64,000 bases of DNA from Mesorhizobium sp. M2A.F.Ca.ET.046.03.2.1 (GTDB taxonomy: Bacteria > Pseudomonadota > Alphaproteobacteria > Rhizobiales > Rhizobiaceae): NCBI RefSeq assembly GCF_003952425.1, contig NZ_CP034449.1, forward strand, positions 4,638,001-4,702,000, written 5' to 3'. A program made the position numbers and the translations under genes. Below are positions 53,196 through 63,295 of the stretch, piece after piece. How positions within the stretch are numbered: the first letter of the stretch is position 1; each line of letters begins with the position of its first letter. The notes beneath the pieces are model-generated. The model saw only the letters and a list, made by a program, of their open reading frames with translations. It made no database searches and was not told the DNA's origin.

Positions 53196-53952
53196 CTCTA
53201 CCGGCGCCGCGCCTGACCAATGTCCTGATCGGAAGCCATGCGCAGGCTTCAGTCTGTGCGGTGACCGTGAACAGCCGTTCCAGGAAAAGCCAGGCCGATT
53301 CATCGTGTACGAGATGGTGGGCGAGCACGCCGACCGGTTCGCCGCCGTCGAATGCCTGTCGCAATTGCGCGATGATGGCCTGAACCAATATGCCGTGATC
53401 GCGGCAACCGCGCGTGCCATGCCAGTCCATGATGTCGACATTGCTGTTGACGACCGCCAGCGAAGCCGGCTTCGGCGGCCCATAGACCGACAATGCCGCA
53501 AATCCCATCGATCCAAGCTCGGATACCAAGCCGGCGTCGATCCTGTTCCAGGGCGGCACCAGCATCGGAACGGCACGTGCGCCGTGCAGGCCGGTTATGC
53601 GCGACAGCCCGCGAGCCAGATCATCGAGCACCGCCTCGCGTGGCCGCTGCGGGCCGAGCTCCTGCTTTTTCTGGCCCTCCGACGCATGATTTCGGTGCGC
53701 CCAGCCATGGATGGCGACTGTGGCATGCGGCGCCTCGTCAAGCCGGGCGACCAGCTTCCCATCAGTCAGGGCCGGAATGACGGCCAGAGTGACCGGAATT
53801 GGGAATTGACCGGTGAGGTCGAGCAGCCGATCAAGCGCAGCCGTCGGATCCACGGCGTCATCATCGCGCAGCCAGAACTCTGCCTTGCGGTCCGCCCGCT
53901 GCCAGCGCGCCAGTTCTTTCACCAAGGGTTGCCAGATCTGATCGGACGTCAT
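53176..53952 (-). CDS. polysaccharide deacetylase-family protein
   Basis: The 258-residue protein has the NodB-like metal triad: D30-D31-D32 (WLRDDDAVD) and H82-x3-H86 (IHGWAHRNH), plus later LVPPWNRIDAG and LAHHLVHDE motifs. These enzymes remove N-acetyl groups from glycans. No signal peptide, so it may act on a cytoplasmic intermediate. The start overlaps the stop of the upstream glycosyltransferase gene. The terminal residues (RAIPGKV) come from an intergenic repeat. Confidence 0.8.
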   Translation of the reverse strand: MTSDQIWQPLVKELARWQRADRKAEFWLRDDDAVDPTAALDRLLDLTGQFPIPVTLAVIPALTDGKLVARLDEAPHATVAIHGWAHRNHASEGQKKQELGPQRPREAVLDDLARGLSRITGLHGARAVPMLVPPWNRIDAGLVSELGSMGFAALSVYGPPKPASLAVVNSNVDIMDWHGTRGCRDHGILVQAIIAQLRQAFDGGEPVGVLAHHLVHDESAWLFLERLFTVTAQTEACAWLPIRTLVRRGAGRAIPGKV

Positions 53953-55037
53953 GAAACCGGGATCTTCGCAAGAAGTTCGGCGAGACGCGCTGCCGCAGCA
54001 CCGAGGGAGCGTTCTTCGAGGATGAAACGTCTGGCTTCTGCGGCCATGACGGTTCTTTCGTCGTTGCGGGCCAGAAGCCTTTCAATGGCTGAAGCGAACG
54101 CCGTCAAATCGCCCGGCGGGGTCAGGAACCCGGTCCGGCCATCCCGCACGACCTCCGGCACGCCGGCGATGTCCTGAGCCACCACCGGCAGGCCGGCGGC
54201 CTGCGCTTCAAGATAGGCAACGCCATAGGCCTCGCCGAAACCCGGCCAGACGTAAATTCCGCCACTGTAGAGGACATCCGGCACGGCGGCCGGCTCAATC
54301 GCGCCAAGCCATTCGATACGCTCGGCGGGCAAGCCGGCAAATTGCGCTTTGACCTCGTCACGGGCAGGCCCGTCCCCGACGACCGACATGGTCCAGGGCA
54401 GGTGACCGATCGAGCCGAGCGCTTGCGCCAGCATGCGATAGCTTTCGAGTTTGTCGCCCGGGCGCATCATGGCGACAGTAACGAGGCGTGTCGGACAACC
54501 CCGTGCCGGCGTTTCACGGAATGCCGATGTGTCGATGAAGGGCGAAAGCATGCCGAAAGTGGCGCCGGGTACCGCATCCGCCAGTCCCTGGCGGTCCCTT
54601 TGCGTGAAGCAGATGTTCAGCGCCGCCTGTTCGACGGCTCGCGCCACCAAAGCTTGCGTATCAGCCCACAAACCGGCGTTGCGCCGCCTCGAATAGGAGG
54701 CTTCCGCTGTCGCATAGGGGACAGCAAAGGCCGCCGTCAGCTCGGGCCCGATCAGGTCGGGCGCCTTGTAATAGGGATGATAAGTGAACCAGAGATCGGG
54801 CTTGCCGTCACGAGCCCAAAGCCTTGTCAGCCGCGCGGCTTCTTCCCGGGCCTCGATCTTGCGCGCATCGAAACTTTTCGGCTCCGGTTCGCGTAGATAG
54901 AAGCGCAATTCGGATGCCAGTTCGACGCGATGCCCCACGTGCTCCAGCGCCTTGATCAGCGTCCGTGCCATCTGGCGGTCGCCGGAGGCAACGGGATCAT
55001 TGGGTGACTTCAGTGGTGCGTAGAAGGCAATTCGCAT
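53949..55037 (-). CDS. glycosyltransferase family 4
   Basis: The 362-residue GT-B enzyme has an N-terminal acceptor domain (FYAPLKSPNDPVASGDRQMA) and the family signature GIYVWPGFGEAYGVAYLEAQ with AAGLPVVAQDIAGVPEVV. It forms a two-gene unit with the deacetylase (four-base overlap), suggesting that it adds an N-acetylated sugar that is then deacetylated. Confidence 0.85.
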   Translation of the reverse strand: MRIAFYAPLKSPNDPVASGDRQMARTLIKALEHVGHRVELASELRFYLREPEPKSFDARKIEAREEAARLTRLWARDGKPDLWFTYHPYYKAPDLIGPELTAAFAVPYATAEASYSRRRNAGLWADTQALVARAVEQAALNICFTQRDRQGLADAVPGATFGMLSPFIDTSAFRETPARGCPTRLVTVAMMRPGDKLESYRMLAQALGSIGHLPWTMSVVGDGPARDEVKAQFAGLPAERIEWLGAIEPAAVPDVLYSGGIYVWPGFGEAYGVAYLEAQAAGLPVVAQDIAGVPEVVRDGRTGFLTPPGDLTAFASAIERLLARNDERTVMAAEARRFILEERSLGAAAARLAELLAKIPVS

Positions 55038-55124
55038 CGCCGGACCCTATCATCAGAAAGCCGCCGCAAGTCAATTTCGAAGCATGATCGACTTCACCCT
55101 TCAAGCAGTGGAATATGCTATCTG

Positions 55125-56291
55125 ATGCCCATGGAAACAGCTGCCGCGTCCGACCCGTTTGTCGCTTCTCTGCCGGTCTTCGCAAAGTTCGAAAGCGTTG
55201 CCGATATCGACAACTATCGGCCTCTCCCCGATGACTGGGCGCTGGCCACCGCCGACATCGTCGGCTCGACCAAGGCGATCGAGGCTGGGCGCTATAAAAC
55301 CGTCAATATGGCCGGCGCCAGCGTCATTTCGGCGCTGCTCAATGCGCTGGGTCGGCAAGATTTTCCCTTTGTCTTCGGCGGCGACGGCGCGCTCGTGGCG
55401 TTTCCCGGCTCGGCGCTGGAGATCGCCCGCAACGCGCTTGCCGCTGTCCAGAGATGGGTGGCGGAAGAACTGGACCTAGCCCTGCGTGCCGCAATCGTGC
55501 CGATAAGGGATATAAGAGCGCAAGGGCTCGACGTTCGCGTGGCGAGGTTCCAGGCCTCCGAAGCGGTCTTCTATGCCATGTTCGCCGGCGGTGGCGGCAG
55601 TTGGGCGGAAGCCGAGATGAAAGCGGGGCGCTACGGCATCGATCCCGCGCCGGCCGGCGCGCGGCCGGACCTGACCGGCCTCTCCTGCCGCTGGAACCCG
55701 ATCGAGGCCCGACATGGCGAAATCGTCTCGATCATAGCCATACCAGGGGCGTCACGCGACTTGCGCGGCTTTCAGTTGCTGGTTTCCGACATCATCGCCC
55801 TTGCTGGCAGGCAGGAGCGCGATGGCCACCCCGTACCGGCGGACGGGCCGGCCTACAGTTTACTGCCCGCCGGTCTCGATCTCGAGGCGCGGGCCACGGG
55901 GCCGGCTGGACGGCGGTGGCTGACGAAGCTGTGGGTAGTGTTCCTCATGACGCTTACGGCTGTCACCGATCGATGTGGCTGGACGATCGGCGGTTTCGAT
56001 CCGAAGGTCTATAAACGTGAAGTGGCCAGCAATTCGGACTTCCGGAAGTTCGACGACGGCTTGAAGATGACCATCGATGTTGACGCCGATGTCTTGCAAC
56101 GGATCGAAAACCGGCTGAAACAGGCGGAACAGGCGGGCATCTGCACCTATGGCCTGCACCGCCAGAAATCGGCCTTGATGACATGTCTCGTCGCTTCGCC
56201 GCTGCAGCGCGATCACCTTCATTTCATCGATGGCGCTGCCGGCGGCTATGCGATGGCTGCCGCAAGCCTGAAGGCGAAGGTGCCGGTTTGA
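55125..56291 (+). CDS. DUF3095 cyclase-like protein
   Basis: The 388-residue protein has a nucleotide cyclase-like first half with ALATADIVGSTKAIEAGRY and VFGGDGALVAFPG, the two metal-binding acidic motifs of the class III fold. The second half ends in TYGLHRQKSALMTC, the DUF3095 pattern. Members are uncharacterised but likely bind or make nucleotides. It is the third of four cyclase-like proteins in the window. Two ATGs, at 55125 and 55131, are possible starts. Confidence 0.8.
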   Translation: MPMETAAASDPFVASLPVFAKFESVADIDNYRPLPDDWALATADIVGSTKAIEAGRYKTVNMAGASVISALLNALGRQDFPFVFGGDGALVAFPGSALEIARNALAAVQRWVAEELDLALRAAIVPIRDIRAQGLDVRVARFQASEAVFYAMFAGGGGSWAEAEMKAGRYGIDPAPAGARPDLTGLSCRWNPIEARHGEIVSIIAIPGASRDLRGFQLLVSDIIALAGRQERDGHPVPADGPAYSLLPAGLDLEARATGPAGRRWLTKLWVVFLMTLTAVTDRCGWTIGGFDPKVYKREVASNSDFRKFDDGLKMTIDVDADVLQRIENRLKQAEQAGICTYGLHRQKSALMTCLVASPLQRDHLHFIDGAAGGYAMAAASLKAKVPV

Positions 56292-56405
56292 TGACGGCTT
56301 GCGGAAACCGATCTTCCGCAATATGCCTCCGGTATGGTCCTGGGACCAAGTGAGCCTCGCCACGGGAACGGACAAGCCTGTCCGAATTGACGGGAAAGCA
56401 GATTT

Positions 56406-57749
56406 TTGGACGCCTCACGATCGATATATGACCATCTTCTAAACCGGATTTCGACGCGCGCCGCGCAAGTCGGCGTGATCGGACTGGGCTATGTCGGATT
56501 GCCGCTGGCGGTTGCGGTAGCACGCGCGGGCTTCCCGGTTTCGGGCTTCGACATCGAAGCCCACAAGGTCGAGAGCCTCAACAACGGCCAATCCTACATC
56601 GAGGCGGTGACGTCGACAGCCCTTGCCGGCCAGGTGGCGAGCGGACGGTTCCGCGCCACTGCGGATTTTGCGGAACTGGCCGTCTGCGAGGTCATCATCA
56701 TCTGTGTTCCGACACCGCTGACGAAAAACCGTGAGCCGGATCTCTCCTTTGTCAGGAACACAGCAGGCACCATCGCCAAGCATCTGCGTCCAGGCCAGCT
56801 CGTCGTGCTGGAATCGACCACCTATCCCGGCACCACCGACGACGTGATCAAGCCCATATTGGAAGAAACCGGCTTGCGGTCGAAGATAGACTTCTTCCTC
56901 GGCTTCTCGCCCGAACGCGAGGATCCCGGCAACCGCAGCTTTGAAGTCGCGACGATTCCTAAGGTCGTGGCAGGCGACGGCATTGAAGCGGCGACGCTCG
57001 TGCAGGCCTTCTACCATGGCGTGGTCAAGACCGTCGTTCCGGTTTCGACCACCGCGACCGCCGAAGCGGTCAAGCTGACGGAAAACATCTTCCGCTCGGT
57101 CAACATAGCTCTCGTCAACGAGTTGAAGGTCGTGCTCGGTGCGATGGGCATCGACATCTGGGAGGTGATCGAGGCGGCAAAGAGCAAGCCCTTCGGCTAC
57201 ATGCCGTTCTATCCTGGCCCCGGCCTTGGCGGGCACTGCGTTCCGATCGATCCCTTCTACCTGACGTGGAAGGCGCGCGAATACGAACTGCCGACCCGCT
57301 TCATCGAGCTCGCGGCAGAGATCAACACGGCCATGCCGCGTCATGTGGTCGATGAGCTGGCGAAGGCGCTGGACCAGCGCTGCGGCAAGGCGCTCAGCCG
57401 CTCGCGCATTCTCATCGTGGGGCTCGCCTATAAGAAGAATGTGCCCGATATCCGCGAAAGCCCTTCATTGCGGCTCATTGAACTCATCGAGGATTGGGGC
57501 GGCAAGGCGGAATTCCACGATCCGCATGTTATCGAGATACCGACCACACGAGAGCATATGGCGATCAAGGGGCGCCGCTCGGTCGAATTGACCGAGGCGG
57601 CCCTGAAAGATTTCGATGCTGTCGTCGTTGCAACCGACCACGACGCGATCGACTATCACACGATCGCTGATCACGCCCCTCTGATCGTCGACACGCGCAA
57701 TGTTTTTGGCCGCCTCGGGCTAGACCGAGAGACGGTGGTGAAGGCCTGA
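56406..57749 (+). CDS. UDP-N-acetyl-hexosamine/UDP-sugar dehydrogenase (WecC/WbpA type)
   Basis: A TTG start at 56406 gives 447 residues. The NAD site is VGVIGLGYVGLPLAVAVA, the catalytic Cys278 is in LGGHCVPIDPFY, and the C-terminal UDP-binding domain has VGLAYKKNVPDIRESPSL. Such enzymes oxidise UDP-GlcNAc or UDP-ManNAc at C6 to uronic acids for capsule and O-antigen. It supplies an acidic sugar to the surrounding glycosyltransferases. Confidence 0.88.
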   Translation: MDASRSIYDHLLNRISTRAAQVGVIGLGYVGLPLAVAVARAGFPVSGFDIEAHKVESLNNGQSYIEAVTSTALAGQVASGRFRATADFAELAVCEVIIICVPTPLTKNREPDLSFVRNTAGTIAKHLRPGQLVVLESTTYPGTTDDVIKPILEETGLRSKIDFFLGFSPEREDPGNRSFEVATIPKVVAGDGIEAATLVQAFYHGVVKTVVPVSTTATAEAVKLTENIFRSVNIALVNELKVVLGAMGIDIWEVIEAAKSKPFGYMPFYPGPGLGGHCVPIDPFYLTWKAREYELPTRFIELAAEINTAMPRHVVDELAKALDQRCGKALSRSRILIVGLAYKKNVPDIRESPSLRLIELIEDWGGKAEFHDPHVIEIPTTREHMAIKGRRSVELTEAALKDFDAVVVATDHDAIDYHTIADHAPLIVDTRNVFGRLGLDRETVVKA

Positions 57750-57963
57750 CGGCATCTGAGCCGGCGAATTTCTTGCACGGTGTCAGGATCGTGGTTGCAC
57801 TGCGTCGGCTGACTCGCCACATAACGCCACGGAATACAGATGCATTTACGCCTTCCCCTTGGCCGCAAGGGTAGTCATCCGGGATATTCTTCGCCGCTTT
57901 TGCCGCCGAGGCCGGCTTGTTGACTTCGGGTGTCTTATCGTTGGGTCGTTGACGGACTGTGTT

Positions 57964-59355
57964 ATGACAGATCAGAAGATAATGGTTCCGTCTTCCGACG
58001 GGTTTCGGGATAGCATGAGCACATCGTACGCAGAAATCTCCACCATCCTCATGGATAAGGTTGCCGATTGGCTGAACGAATCGGCGCTGGCGGGCAACGA
58101 CCTGGAAGCATTGGTAAATGGCTTTTGCGAACGGCTGGCTGCTGCCGGCCTGCCGCTGAAGCGGGTGCATTTGAGCTTCTCGATGCTCCATCCGCTCTAT
58201 GACGCGCTTGGCTTCACCTGGGTTCGCGGCCAGGGCATGGAAGTGGAAGGCTTCCGCAAGGAGGCCGGTGTGCCGTCTGAAAGATTCCTGACCAGTCCAT
58301 ACTACCATCTGCTCAGCAATAAGCTCGACCATCTGCGACGCCGGCTCGACCCGTCGGTGCTATCGGAGTTTCCTGTTTTCGATGACCTCCGGCTTATGGG
58401 CATCACCGATTACATGGCTTTCGTCCATCCCTTCAGCGGCAACACCAGTCAGGGCATGATGGGGTCTTGGTCCACCGACAGCGCCGCGGGCTTCAGCGAC
58501 AGCATGATTTCGGCGCTGCTGCGCATCCAGAGCCATCTCGCTATCGCCACCAAGATGGCGGTGCTCACCAAGCTCGCTGACAACATGATGACCACCTATC
58601 TCGGCGGCGACGCTGGCAGGCGCGTGCTTGACGGCCAGATCAAGCGCGGCGAGGGCGATACAATCCGGGCCGCACTGGTAATGGGAGATATGCGCGGGTC
58701 GTCGAGGCTTGCCGAAACTTCCGGCCGCGAAGTCTATATCGATACGCTGAACCAGTTTTTCGACGCCGTTGCCGCACCTTTCAATCGCAACGGCGGGCAG
58801 ATCATGAGTTTCATTGGTGATGGCTTCATTGCCGTCTACCCTTGCGAAAGGCACCGTTCGCAGTCCGAGATCGCCTGCCAGGCTGCTCTTGCGGCCGCGC
58901 ACAAGGCCAGCGCGCGCATGATGGATCTCAACCTGCGCCGAAAAGAGCAGGGGTTGTCCGACATCAAATTTGGTATCGGCCTGCATGTCGGCAATGTGAT
59001 GTTTGGCAATGTCGGGCTTACCGACCGGCTCACATTCTCTGTCTTCGGCTCGGCTGTGAACGAGGTCCAGCGCCTTCAGACCCTGACCAAGAAATATCCG
59101 CATAGCGTTCTGGCCAGCAAAGACTTCGCCGGCTATTGCGGTGCCAACAAATGGCTGACGCTCGGCAACGAGGAACTGGCTGGCATCAAGCAGAAGCTGA
59201 CGGTGCTTTCACCAGATCTGTCGGGAGCTCTCGCACTCGATGAAGACGGTGCGCCGGAGCCGATTCACGGCCGAAGATCGGACGCCGAGCAGGTCATGCT
59301 GCTTCACCGCGACGCCGCGCGGATGGCGGCGGGCGACCCGAGTAAGCTCCAGTAA
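57964..59355 (+). CDS. class III adenylate/guanylate cyclase
   Basis: The ATG at 57964 (MTDQKIMVPSSDGFRD) gives 463 residues; an internal ATG at 58015 is an alternative. The N-terminal 200 residues resemble the sensor half of rhizobial cyclases (NGFCERLAAAGLPLKRVHLS). The catalytic domain has ALVMGDMRGSSRLA, MSFIGDGFIAVYP and VFGSAVNEVQRL with the Asn/Arg pair. The base-specifying Lys found in KFIGD-type cyclases is replaced by Ser, so substrate preference is unclear. Confidence 0.85.
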   Translation: MTDQKIMVPSSDGFRDSMSTSYAEISTILMDKVADWLNESALAGNDLEALVNGFCERLAAAGLPLKRVHLSFSMLHPLYDALGFTWVRGQGMEVEGFRKEAGVPSERFLTSPYYHLLSNKLDHLRRRLDPSVLSEFPVFDDLRLMGITDYMAFVHPFSGNTSQGMMGSWSTDSAAGFSDSMISALLRIQSHLAIATKMAVLTKLADNMMTTYLGGDAGRRVLDGQIKRGEGDTIRAALVMGDMRGSSRLAETSGREVYIDTLNQFFDAVAAPFNRNGGQIMSFIGDGFIAVYPCERHRSQSEIACQAALAAAHKASARMMDLNLRRKEQGLSDIKFGIGLHVGNVMFGNVGLTDRLTFSVFGSAVNEVQRLQTLTKKYPHSVLASKDFAGYCGANKWLTLGNEELAGIKQKLTVLSPDLSGALALDEDGAPEPIHGRRSDAEQVMLLHRDAARMAAGDPSKLQ

Positions 59356-59496
59356 ACCGCCGCGATCTGGCCCGATCGCCTTTGGTAGCCAGTTCGGTCG
59401 TCGGTTCCGCCACTGACGACCGCTTCGAATCCAAGTTGCTCTGCGCTGGCAATGCGCTAGTCTCGCTTTCTGGAGAGCTGCCAGAGTGGGGCTGGT

Positions 59497-61398
59497 GTGA
59501 AGATGAATTCGAGTGTCGATCTGCTGCGGATCGAAGACGTTGGCATCTCTTTTGCCATCATGGGGGGGCCGTTGCATGCCGTCAGGCGCGCAAATCTTCG
59601 CGTCCTGCCCGGTAAGGTTACCGCGCTTGTGGGCGAGTCCGGTTCCGGAAAATCGGTTCTCAGCCAGGCCGTGATGGGCATTTTGCCGAACACAGCCCAT
59701 GTTCGCGGCCGGATCCTGTTTTCCGATCCTGAAAAGCCCGGCACGACGCAGGATATCCTCAAGATGTCGCGTGATGGGCCCGAAATCCGGGCGTTGAGAG
59801 GCAGCCGCATCGGCAAAATCTTTCAGGAGCCGATGACATCGCTGTCGCCGCTGCACACGATCGGCAACCAGGTCAGCGAATCCCTGCAGATTCATACGCC
59901 CATGGCTCGGGCGGAGCGCAAGGCGCGGACCGAGGAAATGCTCAGCCTTGTCGGCTTTCCCAATCCCAAGCGCGCCTATGACATGTATCCCTTCGAACTT
60001 TCCGGAGGATTGCGTCAGCGCGCCATGATCGCCATGGCGCTTATCTGCCGGCCCGCCCTGTTGATCGCCGATGAGCCGACGACGGCGTTGGACGTCACCA
60101 TCCAAGCGCAAATCCTGCAATTGCTGCGCGGGCTTCAGACCAAGCTGAACATGGCGATGCTGCTGATCACGCACGACCTCGGCGTGGTCGCCAATGTCGC
60201 CGACGAGGTGGTGGTCATGTACCATGGCGAGATCATGGAGGCGGGACCCGTCGAGGCGATATTCCGCCGGCCAGGCCATCCTTACCTTAAGGGCCTGATG
60301 GCAGCCGTTCCGCATTTCGACCTGAAGCCTGGCGAAAGGCTAAAGGCGCTGCGCGAGGTGCCGGTGAATGTCGGAAACCTGCTCGGCAAGCAGACCGCGC
60401 CGGCATCGAAGGGGCCGGACGACATCCTGCTGTCGGTCAGGGATCTGACAAAGACCTTCACCATCCGCAAGTCCGGATGGTTCGGTGGGGATCATCAAAC
60501 CTCTGTTCGCGCCGTCGACGGCGTGAGCTTCGACATCAAGCGGGGTGAATGCCTGGGTCTGGTCGGCGAAAGCGGTTCCGGCAAAACCACCGTCAGCAAG
60601 ATCCTCATGCGGGCTGTCACCCCTAGCGGTGGTTCTGTGATCTTCAACAGCCGCGATCGACCGATCGACGTCCTGGCAGGCGAGGGAGACGCCCTGCACA
60701 TGCTGCGCGCGAAAATCCAGATGGTCTTCCAAGACCCGGTTTCGTCGCTTTCACCTCGCATGACGGTGGAGAACATCTTGAGCGAGCCGCTGGAAATTCA
60801 TCAGCGTGGCAATGCCGCATCCCGGTTAGCCACGGTCAAGAGCCTGATGCAGGCAATCGGGCTCGATCCGCGCTTCATCAAGCGTTATCCGCACAGTTTC
60901 TCAGGCGGGCAGCGTCAGCGGATCGGCATCGCGCGCGCGTTGGCGCTGGGGCCTGAACTGCTGATCTGCGACGAGCCGGTTTCAGCGCTCGACGTCTCCG
61001 TCCAGGCGCAGATCCTGAACCTTCTGAAGGACCTGCAGAAGGAACTGGGACTGACCTATCTGTTCATATCCCATAACCTGGCGGTGGTGGACTACATGGC
61101 AGACCGCATCGCGGTGATGTGCGGGGGGCGTATCGTCGAGCTAGCGCCGCGCGAAATTCTGCTCAGGAAACCGATCCACCCCTACACGCGCTCACTGGTC
61201 GCCGCAGTACCTTTCCCCGATCTCGACAGGCCGATGGATTTCAAGACGCTGAAGCTCAGCGGCGCTTCCGACACCAGCGCATGGGGACCGCAATTCCGCG
61301 ACGAGGGCGAAGAGGACGTGCTGTCGCCGCTCGATCTTGGCGGCGGCCACCTTGTTCTGGCCCGACGCTCGGCCGATGCCAGCGAGCTACGCCATTGA
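59497..61398 (+). CDS. peptide ABC transporter, fused double ATP-binding protein
   Basis: A GTG start at 59497 gives 633 residues. Two complete ATPase domains: GESGSGKSV with [16 protein letters not shown] and [10 protein letters not shown], then GESGSGKTT with [16 protein letters not shown] and CDEPVSALD. Each half is followed by an oligopeptide-transporter tail ([14 protein letters not shown] and [13 protein letters not shown]). It is the single ATPase for the Dpp/Opp-like importer whose other parts follow. Its stop overlaps the next start (TTGA). Confidence 0.92.
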   Translation: MKMNSSVDLLRIEDVGISFAIMGGPLHAVRRANLRVLPGKVTALVGESGSGKSVLSQAVMGILPNTAHVRGRILFSDPEKPGTTQDILKMSRDGPEIRALRGSRIGKIFQEPMTSLSPLHTIGNQVSESLQIHTPMARAERKARTEEMLSLVGFPNPKRAYDMYPFELSGGLRQRAMIAMALICRPALLIADEPTTALDVTIQAQILQLLRGLQTKLNMAMLLITHDLGVVANVADEVVVMYHGEIMEAGPVEAIFRRPGHPYLKGLMAAVPHFDLKPGERLKALREVPVNVGNLLGKQTAPASKGPDDILLSVRDLTKTFTIRKSGWFGGDHQTSVRAVDGVSFDIKRGECLGLVGESGSGKTTVSKILMRAVTPSGGSVIFNSRDRPIDVLAGEGDALHMLRAKIQMVFQDPVSSLSPRMTVENILSEPLEIHQRGNAASRLATVKSLMQAIGLDPRFIKRYPHSFSGGQRQRIGIARALALGPELLICDEPVSALDVSVQAQILNLLKDLQKELGLTYLFISHNLAVVDYMADRIAVMCGGRIVELAPREILLRKPIHPYTRSLVAAVPFPDLDRPMDFKTLKLSGASDTSAWGPQFRDEGEEDVLSPLDLGGGHLVLARRSADASELRH

Positions 61399-63293
61399 TC
61401 AGCCGGCGCACCGTCCTTGGACTCATGGCTTCGGCATTTGTGCCGAGCACGTTGCACGCCGGCGATCTGGAGCCGGAATTTCTTCAGCCGCTGCTGAAGG
61501 CCCTGGCGCTGCCGGCACTCGCCAAGCGCTTGCCCAAGAGCCCGCGCGTGGTGAACCTCGCTGCGATGGGCCGGCAGCCCGGCCAGTACGGCGGCACGCT
61601 GCGCACGATCATCGGCAGCCAAAAAGACATCCGGATGATGACCATCTACGGATATGCTCGCCTGGTCGGCTATGACGAAAAGCTCAACCTGCAGCCCGAT
61701 ATTCTCGAAAGTTTCGACGTGGCGGACGATCGTGTCTTCACTTTCAAGCTACGGGAAGGACATAAATGGTCTGACGGCAGCCTGCTGACGCCAGAGGATT
61801 TTCGCTATTGCTGGGAAGATGTCTGGCTGAACGATGAGCTTACGCAAGGCGGGCTCACCCCGACCCTGCTGGCGGACGGCAAGCCGCCACGCTTCGAGAT
61901 CGTCGATCCGTTGACAGTCCGCTATAGCTGGGATGCGCCTAATCCCGACTTCCTGCCCAAGCTCGCTGCCGCTTCGCCGCTATCGCTTGTTCTGCCGGCC
62001 GCCTATCTCAAGCAGTTCCACAAGAAATACCAGGACCCATTCCGGCTTGCCGGCTTAATGGAGGAGAACAGGGCCAAGAAATGGACGCTCCTGCATATCC
62101 GCATGTCGCGCCAGTATCGCCCGGAGAACCCGGAACTGCCGACGCTCGATCCCTGGCAGAACCGGACCAAGCCACCGGCCGAGCAGTTCGTCTTTGAGCG
62201 GAACCCGTTCTTTCATCGAATAGACGAGAATGGCCGGCAACTGCCGTACATTGACCGGGTTGTCATGAATGTCAGCTCGTCGGCGATCATTTCCGCCAAG
62301 ACCGGTGCGGGCGAGAGCGACCTGCAATGCATGGGAATCGACTTTGCCGACTACGCCTTCCTGAAGGACGCGGAGAAGCGCTACCCGGTGAAGATGCATC
62401 TGTGGAAACGCACACAGGGTTCGCGGCTGGCGCTGCTGCCCAACCTCAATTGTGCCGACCCGGTGTGGCGTGACCTTCTTCGCGACGTGCGCGTGCGCCG
62501 CGCGCTTTCGCTCGCAGTGGACAGGCGCGAGATCAACTTGGCCGTGTTCTATGGATTGGCGCAGGAAAGTGCCGATACAGTCCTGCCGGAGAGCCCGCTT
62601 TACCGGCCGGAATTCGCGAGAGCCTGGGTCGCCCACGATCCCGACCGAGCCAACGCCCTGCTCGACGAGGTCGGGCTTAAGGCGCGCGACGATGACGGTC
62701 TGCGGATCCTTCCCGATGGACGCCCGGCGCAGGTCATCGTGGAAACGGCCGGCGAAAGCACGCTGGAAACGGACGCGCTCGAACTCATCACCGATCACTG
62801 GCGGCAGGTCGGCATCGCCCTGTTCGTCCGGACTTCGCAGCGAGACATCTTCCGCAGCCGCGCGCTAGGTGGCGAGATCATGATGTCGATTTGGTCGGGT
62901 ATCGACAATGGTGTGCCGACCGCCGACATGAACCCGTCCCAGTTGGCCCCCACCATGGACGACCAGCTGCAATGGCCGCTCTGGGGTGCTCACTACCTGT
63001 CTCACGGCACGGTCGGCGAGGCGCCCGATCTTCCGCCTGTCGTTGAGTTGATGGCTTTGCTCAAGCGCTGGAACGTTTCGACCGAAGCCGCGGAGCGCGC
63101 CGAAATCTGGAATTCAATGCTGTCGATCTACACCGATCAGGTGTTTTCGATCGGCACGGTGAACGGAACGCATCAGCCGGTTCTGGCGTCCTCGAGGCTG
63201 CGCAATCTGCCTGACAAGGCGCTCTACGGCTACGATCCGACCGCCTATTTCGGTGTCTATATGATGGACACATTCTGGCTTGGAGAGTCCTGA
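61395..63293 (+). CDS. peptide ABC transporter substrate-binding protein (Tat signal)
   Basis: A TTG at 61395 overlaps the previous stop; the frame is open from 61119 but the overlap and signal fix the start. The N-terminus [17 protein letters not shown] is a twin-arginine (Tat) signal. The 632-residue SBP_bac_5 domain has LNLQPDILESFDVADDRVFT and KLREGHKWSDGSLLTPEDF. It binds an oligopeptide or other large solute in the periplasm. Confidence 0.88.
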   Translation: MISRRTVLGLMASAFVPSTLHAGDLEPEFLQPLLKALALPALAKRLPKSPRVVNLAAMGRQPGQYGGTLRTIIGSQKDIRMMTIYGYARLVGYDEKLNLQPDILESFDVADDRVFTFKLREGHKWSDGSLLTPEDFRYCWEDVWLNDELTQGGLTPTLLADGKPPRFEIVDPLTVRYSWDAPNPDFLPKLAAASPLSLVLPAAYLKQFHKKYQDPFRLAGLMEENRAKKWTLLHIRMSRQYRPENPELPTLDPWQNRTKPPAEQFVFERNPFFHRIDENGRQLPYIDRVVMNVSSSAIISAKTGAGESDLQCMGIDFADYAFLKDAEKRYPVKMHLWKRTQGSRLALLPNLNCADPVWRDLLRDVRVRRALSLAVDRREINLAVFYGLAQESADTVLPESPLYRPEFARAWVAHDPDRANALLDEVGLKARDDDGLRILPDGRPAQVIVETAGESTLETDALELITDHWRQVGIALFVRTSQRDIFRSRALGGEIMMSIWSGIDNGVPTADMNPSQLAPTMDDQLQWPLWGAHYLSHGTVGEAPDLPPVVELMALLKRWNVSTEAAERAEIWNSMLSIYTDQVFSIGTVNGTHQPVLASSRLRNLPDKALYGYDPTAYFGVYMMDTFWLGES

Positions 63294-63295
63294 GC

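Noticed and set aside
56365..56389. GGAAC followed after 17 bases by TTG before the UDP-sugar dehydrogenase
   Set aside because: The -10 element reads TTG rather than GTT, so it does not meet the EcfG pattern used for the other sites.
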